Source: Propionibacteriaceae bacterium
GTDB lineage: Bacteria > Actinomycetota > Actinomycetes > Propionibacteriales > Propionibacteriaceae
Direction of reading: 5' to 3'
DNA length: 38,840 nucleotides
Assembly (NCBI GenBank): GCA_031272195.1
Contig: JAISUF010000104.1
Coordinates: forward strand, 1 to 38,840
Shown: piece by piece, positions 8,834 through 17,602 of the stretch
How the letters are laid out: the number at the start of each line of letters is the position of its first letter
Position numbering within the stretch: position 1 is the first letter of the stretch
Position numbers and translations under genes: made by a program
Notes under the pieces: model-generated
Databases searched by the model: none
The model's input: only the letters and a program-made list of their open reading frames with translations
Told to the model about the DNA's origin: nothing

Positions 8834-11101
8834 GTGATAAGGCAACAGGGTGGCGGGCAGGGTCCGCGCGGGTCGGCTCGGGGCGGGTCGGGCAAAGGCA
8901 AGTCGGGCGGATTCGGCAAGGGCGGCTCAGCTGCCGGATCGCGCGGGCGGGGGAACTCGGGTTTTCGGTCCGGCGGGTCGGCGGGACGCGGACAGAGGCG
9001 TTTCGACTCGGACGCGGCTGGCGGGTCGCGAAGGTTCGACTCCGACCGGTCGTCGGACCCAGGTTACGGCGGACGGGGCCGCCAGGGGAGCGGGCGCTGG
9101 GACTTGGACAAGGCCGCCGGCCGGGGGCTTTCGCGCCGCGCAGCGGACGGATCCGGTGGACGTCAGGAACGCTTCGAGTCGGATGGTTCCGGCGGCGGAC
9201 GCGGGCGAGACGGCGACCGCTGGGAGCCAAGCCGATCGCGGAAGTCCGGCTGGGGCGAATCTAGTGAGCGGCGGTACGAGTCCGGCTGGGGTGGAGCTGG
9301 CGAGCAGCGGCACAACTCGGGCTGGGGTGGATCTGGAGAGCGGCGGTTTGAGTCTGGCCGTGGTGGATCGGGCGGGAAGCGCCGCGAGTCGAGTGGTGGC
9401 GCGTCGGGCAAGAAGCGTTTCGATTCCAGTGGCCACCGCAACCGGGATGGACAAACCCCTGGCGGCGGCAAGCCTTGGGGACGCGGCTCGCATGACGGGT
9501 ATTCGCGGCCCGGCGGGGCGTCGGGCCAGCAGGCCTCCGGCAAGCCGGGATCGGCTGCCAGTCGGCGTCAGGACTTGGGCCAGGGCCGGGTCTGGGCGTC
9601 GAAGGGCAGTGGCTACGGTGGCCGGAAGGGCAACTGGCCGCCCCGGCGGGACGGCGGGCAAACGGATCGGCGCGGGGGCGACGAGCGTTCGCGAGAATGG
9701 CGTGATGGTGGCCCGACGAAGGGTTGGGGCGGCGATGGTTGGCGGTCTCCCACCCCTGGCCAGGACGACTCCCGGGGAAGCCGCGAAGGCGGACGTGGCA
9801 GGCGTGATTCGCCCCCTGATCGCGACGGCGGCCATGGCTCGGGCCGCCGCAATGGCGCCGACGGCAGGCGGGATTCGGGGCGCGGGCAAGGCGTTGGTGA
9901 GCGGCAGTGGTCGCCCACCGGCCGTGATTCTCGCGGGGCCCGTGACGGTGGTCGAGGCTCTGATGGGCAGCGGTGGTCGGCCAACGGGCGCCAGGGCCCC
10001 GACGGGCGTCAAGACGGGGGCGAAAACGGCGGGCGCGCGCGTCGAGACGGGGGCGAAAGGCGCGGTGGCGAACGCGGAACCGACCGCCGGTCAGAGGGCG
10101 GCGGTTATCGAGGCGCTCCCCGCCAGGGCTGGGAAGATCGGCGCGGCGGCACCGGGCGCGACGACGCCCGCGGGGGCCGGGATTCCAGCCGGACGGACCG
10201 GGGGCGTCCGCCAAACAAACACCAGGTGCCCTCGACCAGGGAGCCGGCCGCCAGCCGCCCGGACCCAGGGCCGGAACTGCCCGAAGACTTGGACTTGCGC
10301 GCCCTGCCGCGCCCGGTGCGGGCCGAATTGCGGGGCGTGTCGGAGCGGATGGCCCACGACATCGGCGGGCACCTGCTGATGGCCGGGCAGTTGATCGACA
10401 GCGACCCCGAGCTGGCCTACCAGCACGCCATGGCCGCCAAGGAGCGCTCGCCGCGCCTGCCGATCGTGCGCGAGGCTTTGGGCGAGGCCGCCTACGCCGC
10501 CGAGCATTACGACGTCGCCTTGACCGAGTTCCGGGCGCTGCGTCGCATGGCGGGGCGCGACGACTACTTGGCCGCGATGGCCGACTGCGAGCGCGCGCTG
10601 GGCCGCCCCGAGGCCGCGTTGCGGCTTGTCAAAGAGGGGTTGCGGGCCGAGCCCGACGTCACGGCGCTGGTCGAGTTGCGCTTGGTCGAGGCGGGCGCGC
10701 GGTCCGACCTTGGGCAGACCGACGAGGCCGTCCGCCTGCTGCGCGACCAAATCGCCGAGTTGGGCGCCAAGGGGCCGAAACTGGCCAGGGCCAGGCTGCG
10801 CTACGCCTATGCCGACCGGCTGGAGGCGCAGGGTCGCACGGCCGAGGCGGAGCGCTGGTTCGCCACCGCCGCCGCCCTCGACGCCGACCACACCACCGAC
10901 GCCGAGGACCGCGTGACGGCGCTGCAAGGCTTCACCATCGTCTACGACGAGGACGAGGACGATGGCGAGCCGTCCCAAGTCGGGGACGAGCCTGGCGATT
11001 TCGAGCCTGGCGATTCCGAGGACGGCGAGGCCGAGGACGGCGAGCCGCCGCCGACCCCGGATCCGGGCGCGGCCGGCCAAGACGGCGGTGACGACTCGTG
11101 A
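8834..11101 (+). CDS. TPR-domain protein with long N-terminal RG/RGG-rich disordered region
   Basis: Long Gly/Arg/Ser/Asp-rich N-terminal region followed by a helical TPR-like domain (LDLRALPRPVRAELRGVSERMAHDIGGHLLMAGQLIDSDPELAYQHAMAAKERSPRLPIVREALG...). GTG 8834 preferred over GTG 8828 because GACAAT lies 6 nt upstream. Confidence 0.8.
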   Translation: MIRQQGGGQGPRGSARGGSGKGKSGGFGKGGSAAGSRGRGNSGFRSGGSAGRGQRRFDSDAAGGSRRFDSDRSSDPGYGGRGRQGSGRWDLDKAAGRGLSRRAADGSGGRQERFESDGSGGGRGRDGDRWEPSRSRKSGWGESSERRYESGWGGAGEQRHNSGWGGSGERRFESGRGGSGGKRRESSGGASGKKRFDSSGHRNRDGQTPGGGKPWGRGSHDGYSRPGGASGQQASGKPGSAASRRQDLGQGRVWASKGSGYGGRKGNWPPRRDGGQTDRRGGDERSREWRDGGPTKGWGGDGWRSPTPGQDDSRGSREGGRGRRDSPPDRDGGHGSGRRNGADGRRDSGRGQGVGERQWSPTGRDSRGARDGGRGSDGQRWSANGRQGPDGRQDGGENGGRARRDGGERRGGERGTDRRSEGGGYRGAPRQGWEDRRGGTGRDDARGGRDSSRTDRGRPPNKHQVPSTREPAASRPDPGPELPEDLDLRALPRPVRAELRGVSERMAHDIGGHLLMAGQLIDSDPELAYQHAMAAKERSPRLPIVREALGEAAYAAEHYDVALTEFRALRRMAGRDDYLAAMADCERALGRPEAALRLVKEGLRAEPDVTALVELRLVEAGARSDLGQTDEAVRLLRDQIAELGAKGPKLARARLRYAYADRLEAQGRTAEAERWFATAAALDADHTTDAEDRVTALQGFTIVYDEDEDDGEPSQVGDEPGDFEPGDSEDGEAEDGEPPPTPDPGAAGQDGGDDS
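9245..9424 (+). repeat. In-frame tandem repeat, five units of 36 bp (12 aa)
   Basis: SGWGESSERRYE / SGWGGAGEQRHN / SGWGGSGERRFE / SGRGGSGGKRRE / SSGGASGKKRFD. Confidence 0.85.
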
Positions 11102-12057
11102 CGGCCCTGATCGACGCCTACGACGCCGCCCTCTTCGATTTGGACGGCGTCATCTATTTGGGGCCGCAGGCCGTGCCCGGCGCGGTGGCGGCGACCGACG
11201 AGTTGGCGCGCCGCGGCGTCAAACTGATGTACGTCACCAACAACGCCGCCCGCAGCGCCCAGACGGTGGTCGACCAGTTGGTCTCGTTGGGGTTCGCCGC
11301 CGACTTGGACTCGGTGCTGACATCGGCCCAGGTGGCCGCGGCCAAACTTGAGGAGGAGCTGCCCGCCGGCGCGAAAGTATTGGTGGCCGGCACCGACAAC
11401 TTGAGGGGATTGTTGGCGCAAGCCGGCTTGCAGCCGGTCGACGGAGCCGACGACGGTCCGGTCGCGGTGGTGCTCGGCTACGACCCGGCGATGGGCTGGC
11501 CGAGACTGGACGAGGCCGCCTTGGCCGTCCAGCGCGGAGCGGCGTGGTACGCCACCAACGACGACCGTTCGCGTCCCACCGAGCGCGGCATCGTGCTGGG
11601 CGTCGGCGGCATGATCGCGGCCATCCGAACCGCCGTCGGCGGCCAGCCGACCACTTTCGGCAAACCGTTTCGGCCGATGATGGACGTGGCCAGGGCCCGC
11701 ACCGGCGCCGAACGCCCGATCTTCGTCGGCGACCGAATCGACACCGACATCATCGGGGCCAACAACGCCGCCATGGACTCGCTGATGGTCTTCACAGGGG
11801 CCCACGGCAAGCGCGACCTGCTGGCGGCCGGCCCCGGGCAGCGTCCCACCCATATCGGCTGGGACGTGTCGGCGCTGCTACAACCGCGGCGCGAGGTGGG
11901 GAGAACTGCCCAAGTCGAGTCCGGCGAGGTCGTCTTGACACAAGTGCCGCCCACCCGTGAGGGCCAGTTGGACGCCTTGTGGGACGTCGCCAACCTGGCC
12001 TGGGCCAGCGGGGCCGACGCCCAGGCGGCCCTCGACCAGTTGGCCGAACTGCCCTGA
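11098..12057 (+). CDS. HAD-superfamily (NagD-like, subfamily IIA) phosphatase
   Basis: YDAALFDLDGVIYLGPQAVPGA, MYVTNNAARS, TFGKPFRPM, FVGDRIDTDIIGANNAAMDSLMVFTG; GTGA overlap with the TPR gene. Confidence 0.92.
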   Translation: MTALIDAYDAALFDLDGVIYLGPQAVPGAVAATDELARRGVKLMYVTNNAARSAQTVVDQLVSLGFAADLDSVLTSAQVAAAKLEEELPAGAKVLVAGTDNLRGLLAQAGLQPVDGADDGPVAVVLGYDPAMGWPRLDEAALAVQRGAAWYATNDDRSRPTERGIVLGVGGMIAAIRTAVGGQPTTFGKPFRPMMDVARARTGAERPIFVGDRIDTDIIGANNAAMDSLMVFTGAHGKRDLLAAGPGQRPTHIGWDVSALLQPRREVGRTAQVESGEVVLTQVPPTREGQLDALWDVANLAWASGADAQAALDQLAELP

Positions 12058-12085
12058 GTCGGCCGCCGGAACCGGTATGGTGATA

Positions 12086-12164
12086 CGGACGGCGCGCGCC
12101 CTTGGGCGCCAACGTCGGGCAACCGCGGCCGACCGCAACCCGGCGCGGCTTGGCCGGCCGTCTG
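12086..12164 (+). promoter_or_regulatory. Candidate structured RNA leader of the bioYMN operon
   Basis: 8-bp closing stem (12086-12093/12157-12164), hairpin 12096-12100/12105-12109, extended stem 12113-12119/12139-12145 with inner 12125-12128/12133-12136, hairpin 12146-12149/12153-12156. Aaggag SD at 12175-12180, bioY GTG at 12189. Confidence 0.35.
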
Positions 12165-12188
12165 GAACAGAAGCTAAGGAGTAGTCAA

Positions 12189-12767
12189 GTGAAGAAGACC
12201 AGTGGAGCAATCGATTTGGCCCTGATCGCGGTATTCGCGGCGTTCGTGGCCGCCTGCGCGATGATCTCGATCCCGATGCCGTTCGGCGTGCCGATCACGT
12301 TGCAGACCCTCGGCGTGCTGCTGACCGGCTTGGTCCTGGGGCCGTGGCGCGGCTTCTTGTCGGTCGTCCTCTACCTGCTGGTCGGCTTCGCCGGGCTGCC
12401 GGTGTTCGCCGGCGGGACGGGCGGCCTCGGGGTGCTGTCCGGCATGAGCGTCGGCTATCTGCTGGCCTTCCCGTTCGCGTCGTTGGCGGCCGGCGCCCTG
12501 GCGATTTGGTTCGTGCGGGCCGGCTTCAAGGTCCGTTACGCCTGGCTGACCGTCGCCGCGGCCGTCGGCAGCTTCGCCGTCATCGACCTGGCCGGCATCT
12601 TCGGCATGATGGTCGTCGGCCAGACCGATTTCGTGACGGCCTTCGGCTACAACCTGCCGTTCGTCCTCGGCGACGCCGTCAAAGTCTTCGCCGCCTCGGC
12701 CATCGCCGTCGCGGTCAACAAAGCCTTCCCGGTGTTGCTGGCCGCGCGGAAGCCAGCGGCGGCTTGA
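12189..12767 (+). CDS. bioY: Biotin ECF transporter S component BioY
   Basis: MKKTSGAIDLALIAVFAAFVAACAMISIPMPFGVPITLQTLGVLLTGLVLGPWRGFLSVVLYLLVGFAGLPVFAGGTGGLGVL; SD aaggag upstream of GTG 12189. Confidence 0.94.
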   Translation: MKKTSGAIDLALIAVFAAFVAACAMISIPMPFGVPITLQTLGVLLTGLVLGPWRGFLSVVLYLLVGFAGLPVFAGGTGGLGVLSGMSVGYLLAFPFASLAAGALAIWFVRAGFKVRYAWLTVAAAVGSFAVIDLAGIFGMMVVGQTDFVTAFGYNLPFVLGDAVKVFAASAIAVAVNKAFPVLLAARKPAAA

Positions 12768-13465
12768 TCGAGTTTCGCGGCGTCGCGGTCAGCGTCCCCG
12801 TGCTGCGGGCGGGGCGGCTGGCGGAGTCCAAGACCCTGCTGGCCGGCGTCGACCTGCGGCTCGGGGAGCGCCGCGTGGCCGTGGTCGGGGCCAACGGCTC
12901 CGGCAAGTCCACCCTGCTGCGACTGGTCAACGGCCTGGTCGAGCCGACTTCGGGCAGCGTCGTCGTCAATGGGCTGGACAGCGTAGCCGACGGCCGCAAG
13001 GTGCGTTCCGAGGTGGGCTTCATTTTCACCGACCCGCTATCGCAACTGCTGATGGGGACGGCCCGCGACGACGTCGAGCTGTCCTTGCGCGGAATCGTGC
13101 CCGACAAGGCCGAGCGCCGCCGCCAGGCCACTGAATTGTTGGCGGCGCGCGGTCTCGACGGCGTGGCCGACCAGAGCGTCTACGATCTCTCCGGCGGGGA
13201 GCGCCAACTGGTGGCGCTGACGTCGGTGTTGGCGTGTCGGCCGCAGGTCGTCGTGGCCGACGAGCCGACCACGCTGCTGGACCTGCGCAACCGCAACCTG
13301 GTGGCCGAGGCCCTGTGGGGGCTGGAGCAGCAGGTGCTGGTGGCCACCCACGACTTGGAACTGGCCGCCCGTGCCGACCGCGTGCTGGTGGTCGACGCCG
13401 GGCGGGTCGTCGCCGACGCCGCGGCAGACGAGGCCGTCGAGCACTACCGCCGGATGATGTCGTGA
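12764..13465 (+). CDS. bioM: Biotin ECF transporter ATPase (BioM/CbiO-like)
   Basis: Walker A VVGANGSGKSTLLRL, signature LSGGERQLVAL, Walker B VVVADEPTTLLDL; TTG start overlaps the bioY stop. Confidence 0.9.
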   Translation: MIEFRGVAVSVPVLRAGRLAESKTLLAGVDLRLGERRVAVVGANGSGKSTLLRLVNGLVEPTSGSVVVNGLDSVADGRKVRSEVGFIFTDPLSQLLMGTARDDVELSLRGIVPDKAERRRQATELLAARGLDGVADQSVYDLSGGERQLVALTSVLACRPQVVVADEPTTLLDLRNRNLVAEALWGLEQQVLVATHDLELAARADRVLVVDAGRVVADAAADEAVEHYRRMMS

Positions 13466-14079
13466 ACGGCCTGTTCAGCCTGTACGCGCCAGGCGACTCG
13501 GTCTTCCACCGGCTGCCGGTCGGCTGGAAATACCTGATCATGTTCGCCGCCACATTCGTCGGCCTGCTGCTGCGCAATCCGTGGGTGTCGCTCGGCGTCT
13601 TGGCGGCCGTCACGCTGGCTTTGACGGCCTGCGGCGTCGGCCTCCGCCACGCCTTGGGGCTGCCGCCGGCGGTCTGGCTGACGGCGGGGTTCTTGCTGGC
13701 CTACCAAATCGCCGTCGGCGCCTGGGCGACGGGCGTCGTCGTGGCCTGCAACCTGGTCGGCGCGCTCTACGCCAGCCGCATCTTGACGGCGACGACGCCG
13801 GGCCCGGTGTTGGTGGACGCGCTGGTGGCGGCGGCGCGGCCGCTGCGTTTCGTCGGGGCCGACCCGGAGCGGATCGGCCTGGCCGTCATGTTGATGGCGC
13901 GCTCGCTCCCGATGATGTGGGACGCCTTCGGCCAGGTCCGCGACGCCGCCCGGGCGCGCGGCCGCGAGCGCAACTATTTCGCCCTCGTCGCGCCGGTCGT
14001 GGTGCGGGCGGTCGGCTACGCCCAGGCCACCGGCGAGGCGCTGATGGCCCGCGGTTTGGGCGAGCGCCGCAGTCGCTAG
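13462..14079 (+). CDS. bioN: Biotin ECF transporter T component (BioN/CbiQ-like)
   Basis: Hydrophobic protein, LYAPGDSVFHRLPVGWKYLIMFAATF, C-terminal ARARGRERNYFALVAPVVVRAVGYAQATGEALMARGLG; GTGA overlap with bioM. Confidence 0.88.
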   Translation: MNGLFSLYAPGDSVFHRLPVGWKYLIMFAATFVGLLLRNPWVSLGVLAAVTLALTACGVGLRHALGLPPAVWLTAGFLLAYQIAVGAWATGVVVACNLVGALYASRILTATTPGPVLVDALVAAARPLRFVGADPERIGLAVMLMARSLPMMWDAFGQVRDAARARGRERNYFALVAPVVVRAVGYAQATGEALMARGLGERRSR

Positions 14080-14082
14080 AAT
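14077..14082 (+). promoter_or_regulatory. -10 element of a predicted leaderless lysA promoter
   Basis: TAGAAT, 7 nt before ATG 14090; overlaps the bioN stop codon. Confidence 0.55.
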
Positions 14083-14089
14083 CTTCCCC

Positions 14090-15493
14090 ATGACTCACAT
14101 GCACGTGGCCGGGTCGGCGCACGCCGAGGCGGCCTCTCCGGCGCCGGTCTGGCTCGACATGCCAGCCGACGCCAACGCCTTGTCGCCCGCCGTGTGGAGC
14201 AGTCAGGCCAGGCGGCGGGCCGACGGCGCGCTGGAGATCGCAGGGGTCGAGGCCGAGGAGTTGGCCCGGCGTTTCGGCACCCCGCTCTACGTGCTGGACG
14301 AGGACGACTTCCGCTCTCGCGCCCGCCGCTGGCGGACGGCTTTCGACCCGTGGACGGTCTACTACGCCGGCAAAGCATTCTTGAGCGCCAAGGTGGCCCG
14401 GTGGGTCGCCGAGGAGGGCCTGTGCCTGGACGTCTGCTCGCTGGGCGAGCTGACCCTGGCCTTGCGCGCCGGGACCGATCCGGCCCGCATTGGCATGCAC
14501 GGCAACAACAAGTCGGCCGCCGAGCTGCGGGCCGGCGTCGAGGCGGGCGTGGGGCGCGTCATCGTCGACTCCTACGACGAGATCACCCGCGTCGAGTCGA
14601 TCGCCGAGGAGCTGGACACGACGGTCAAGGTAATGGTCCGCGTCACCACCGGCGTCGAGGCCCACACCCACGACTACATCGCCACCGCCCACGACGACCA
14701 GAAGTTCGGCCTGTCGGTCAACGGCGGGGCGGCACTGGTGGCGATGATGCGCTGCTACCACTCGCCGCGCCTGGAGCTGCTTGGCGTCCACTCGCATATC
14801 GGCTCGCAGATTTTCGACACCAACGGCTTCGAGGTGGCCGCCCGGCGGGCGTTGAAGCTGTTCGCGCAGTTCCGCGAGGCGACCGGCCAGTTGATGGGCG
14901 AGCTGGACTTGGGCGGCGGCTTCGGCATCGCCTACGTCGAGTCGGACTCCCCGGCCAGCGCCGAGGAGTTGGCCCAAGGGCTGCGCGAGATCGTCGACCA
15001 CGAGTGCCGCGGGTTCGGTTTGGAGCCGCCGCGCGTCTCGATCGAGCCGGGACGGGCCATCGTCGGACCGGCCGGGACGGCGCTCTACCGGGTGGGCACG
15101 GTCAAGGAGGTCGACGTCGGCGGGGGACACACGCGGCACTACCTGGCGGTCGACGGCGGGATGAGCGACAACATCCGTCCGGCGCTGTACGGGGCCGACT
15201 ACTCGGCCGCGGTGGCCAACAGGGCCTCCGAGGCGCCGCCGGTCCTGTCGCGCGTGGTGGGCGTGCATTGCGAGTCGGGCGACATCTTGGTGCGCGACGC
15301 CTTCTTGCCGGCCGACGCCCGCATCGGCGACCTGATCGCCGTGCCGGCGTCCGGGGCGTACAGCCGCTCGATGGCCAGCAACTACAACCACACGCCCAGG
15401 CCGCCGGTCGTGGCCGTGCGGCAGGGCGCGGTCGAGACGCTGCTGCGCCGCGAGACACTGGAAGACATGCTCGCCTTGGACGAGGGACTGTGA
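14090..15493 (+). CDS. lysA: Diaminopimelate decarboxylase
   Basis: FGTPLYVLDEDDFRSRARRW, YYAGKAFLS (PLP Lys), MHGNNKSAAEL, VHSHIGSQIFD, ELDLGGGFGIAY, EPGRAIVGPAG, CESGD. Confidence 0.96.
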   Translation: MTHMHVAGSAHAEAASPAPVWLDMPADANALSPAVWSSQARRRADGALEIAGVEAEELARRFGTPLYVLDEDDFRSRARRWRTAFDPWTVYYAGKAFLSAKVARWVAEEGLCLDVCSLGELTLALRAGTDPARIGMHGNNKSAAELRAGVEAGVGRVIVDSYDEITRVESIAEELDTTVKVMVRVTTGVEAHTHDYIATAHDDQKFGLSVNGGAALVAMMRCYHSPRLELLGVHSHIGSQIFDTNGFEVAARRALKLFAQFREATGQLMGELDLGGGFGIAYVESDSPASAEELAQGLREIVDHECRGFGLEPPRVSIEPGRAIVGPAGTALYRVGTVKEVDVGGGHTRHYLAVDGGMSDNIRPALYGADYSAAVANRASEAPPVLSRVVGVHCESGDILVRDAFLPADARIGDLIAVPASGAYSRSMASNYNHTPRPPVVAVRQGAVETLLRRETLEDMLALDEGL

Positions 15494-15500
15494 GGACAAC

Positions 15501-16784
15501 GTGGACAATTCGCTGAAGGTGGCCCTGCTCGGCTGCGGCACCGTCGGGTCGCAGGTAGCCCGTGTGCTGCTGGAGAACCAGCGCGTTCTTCAGGCGCGGG
15601 TCGGACGGCCCCTGGAGTTGGTCGGCGTGGCGGTGCGCGACGCCGCCAAGCCGCGCGCGGGCATCGACCCCGCCCTGCTGACGACCGACGCCGAGGCCCT
15701 GGTGCGCGGCGGCGGCGTCGACATCGTCATCGAGCTGATCGGCGGCGTCGAGCCGGCCCGCTCGCTGATCTTGGCGGCCATCGAGTCGGGGGCCTCGGTC
15801 GTGACGGCCAACAAGGCGCTGCTGGCCTGCGACGGGCCGACCATCTACGAGGCGGCCCAGGCCGGCGGCGTCGACGTCTACTTCGAGGCGGCCGTGGCCG
15901 GCGCGATCCCGATCATCCGGCCGCTGCGCGAGTCGCTGGTCGGCGACCAGATCACCTCGGTGGTGGGCATCGTCAACGGAACCACCAACTACATCCTGGA
16001 GCGGATGGCGAACGAGGGCGCCGACTACACCGACGTCCTGGCCGACGCCCAACGCCTGGGATACGCCGAGGCCGACCCGACCGCCGACGTCGAGGGCTTC
16101 GACGCGGCCAGCAAGGCGGCGATCCTGTCCAGCCTGGCCTTCCACACCCGCGTCACCCTCGAAGACGTCTCGCGCGAGGGCATCACCGGCATCACGGCCG
16201 AAGACATCGCGGCCGCCAAAGAGATGGGCTGCGTCATCAAGCTGCTGGCCCGCTGCTCGGTGGGGGAGGACCGCTCGGTCAGCGTCGGCGTGCATCCGAC
16301 GATGGTGCCGCTGGGGCATCCGCTGGCGGGCATTCCTGGGGCTTTCAACGCCGTCTTCATCGAGTCGCGCTACGCCGGCCGGCTGATGTTCATGGGTCCG
16401 GGCGCGGGCGGCTCGCCGACCGCCTCGGCCGTCATGGGCGACGTGGTGACGGCGGCCCGCAACCGGGCCCGCGGCACGGTCGGGCCGGGCGAGTCGGCCT
16501 ATTCCCACCGCAAGATCAACCCGGAGGGGGCCGAGCGCTCCCGCTTCTACACGGCGATGATCGTCGAGGACCGGCCGGGCGTCTTGGCCGAGGTGGCCGC
16601 GACCTTCGCCCGCCACGACGTCTCGATCCAGGCCGTCAGGCAGGACGGCCAGGGCGAGGACGCCAAACTCGGCATCATGACCCACGTCGCCGCCCACGCC
16701 GACCTGTCGGCGGCTCTGGCCGAGCTGGCCTCGCTGGGGGCGGTCAAGTCGAAGATCGCGATGATGCGGGTGGAGGGGGACTGA
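15501..16784 (+). CDS. hom: Homoserine dehydrogenase
   Basis: KVALLGCGTVGSQVARVL, TANKALLA, EAAVAGAIPIIRPLRESLVGDQI, GIVNGTTNYIL, C-terminal ACT-like domain. Confidence 0.96.
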   Translation: MDNSLKVALLGCGTVGSQVARVLLENQRVLQARVGRPLELVGVAVRDAAKPRAGIDPALLTTDAEALVRGGGVDIVIELIGGVEPARSLILAAIESGASVVTANKALLACDGPTIYEAAQAGGVDVYFEAAVAGAIPIIRPLRESLVGDQITSVVGIVNGTTNYILERMANEGADYTDVLADAQRLGYAEADPTADVEGFDAASKAAILSSLAFHTRVTLEDVSREGITGITAEDIAAAKEMGCVIKLLARCSVGEDRSVSVGVHPTMVPLGHPLAGIPGAFNAVFIESRYAGRLMFMGPGAGGSPTASAVMGDVVTAARNRARGTVGPGESAYSHRKINPEGAERSRFYTAMIVEDRPGVLAEVAATFARHDVSIQAVRQDGQGEDAKLGIMTHVAAHADLSAALAELASLGAVKSKIAMMRVEGD

Positions 16785-17389
16785 TGGACGTCGCCTGCTT
16801 GGACTTGGAGGGCGTGCTCGTCCCCGAGATCTGGATCAACGTGGCCGAGGCCACCGGCATCGACGCCCTGCGGCTGACCACCCGCGACGTCGCCGACTAC
16901 GACGAGCTGATGGCCCACCGCATCAAGACGCTGGACGCCAACGGCGTCAAGCTGTCGCAGATCCAGCGCGTCATCGCCGCCATGGGGCCGCTGCCGGGCG
17001 CGGCCGAGTTCCTCGACTGGCTGCGGACGGTGGCGCAGGTCGTCATTTTGTCGGACACCTTCTACGATTTCGCCATGCCGCTGATGGCCCAGTTGGGCTA
17101 CCCGACGCTGCTGTGCCACCGCTTGGAGGTGCGCGACGACCGCATCGCCGGCTACCGGCTGCGCCAGCCGGACTCCAAGCGCGCGGCCGTCAAGGCGCTG
17201 CAAAGCCTCAACTTCCGGGTCGTCGCGACCGGCGACTCCTACAACGACACGGCCATGCTGGCGCAGGCCGAGGCCGGCATCCTGGTGAACCCGCCGCCGA
17301 ACGTCGTCGCCGAGTTTCCGCAATTCCGGGTCGTTCGCGGCTTCGACCAGCTCAAGGCGGCGTTCGCCGACGCCCTGGCGTCCGCCTGA
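16784..17389 (+). CDS. thrH: ThrH-type phosphoserine phosphatase / homoserine phosphotransferase
   Basis: DVACLDLEGVLVPEIWINVAEATGIDALRLTTRDVADYDELM...VVILSDTFYDFAMPLMAQLGYPTLLCHRLE...GDSYNDTAML closely resembles Pseudomonas ThrH; TGATG overlap with hom. Confidence 0.9.
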   Translation: MDVACLDLEGVLVPEIWINVAEATGIDALRLTTRDVADYDELMAHRIKTLDANGVKLSQIQRVIAAMGPLPGAAEFLDWLRTVAQVVILSDTFYDFAMPLMAQLGYPTLLCHRLEVRDDRIAGYRLRQPDSKRAAVKALQSLNFRVVATGDSYNDTAMLAQAEAGILVNPPPNVVAEFPQFRVVRGFDQLKAAFADALASA

Positions 17390-17602
17390 GGCCGCTCGGC
17401 AGTCGAGAATCGGTCGATCCGGGCTGGGGCCGACGATGGACCCGACGCGGATCGATGCCGATCGGGGTTCGACGCCCGCGACTCCCAGGCCCACTGTGGG
17501 GTCGTCGTCGTCGGCTTTGACGGCTTGACAACCCATGAACCATTATGGTCTCATAGTCAGTTCGCTTTGGCCCGCCACAGCCCCCGAGCAGTAGGAGTTG
17601 GA

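Noticed and set aside
8850-10379. 509-aa alternate-frame ORF and 361-aa antisense ORF over the RG-rich region
   Set aside because: Produced by the repetitive GC-rich sequence; only the 8834-11101 frame continues into a conserved TPR domain and overlaps the next gene.
13886-16697. Large minus-strand ORFs (551 and 531 aa) opposite lysA and hom
   Set aside because: Same GC3-driven antisense artefact; lysA and hom are certain.
17525-17549. TTGACA...TATGGT as promoter of the Pro/Gln-rich membrane protein gene
   Set aside because: The -35 is consensus, but spacing to TATGGT is only 13 nt and to CATAGT 21 nt, so the promoter cannot be assigned with confidence.
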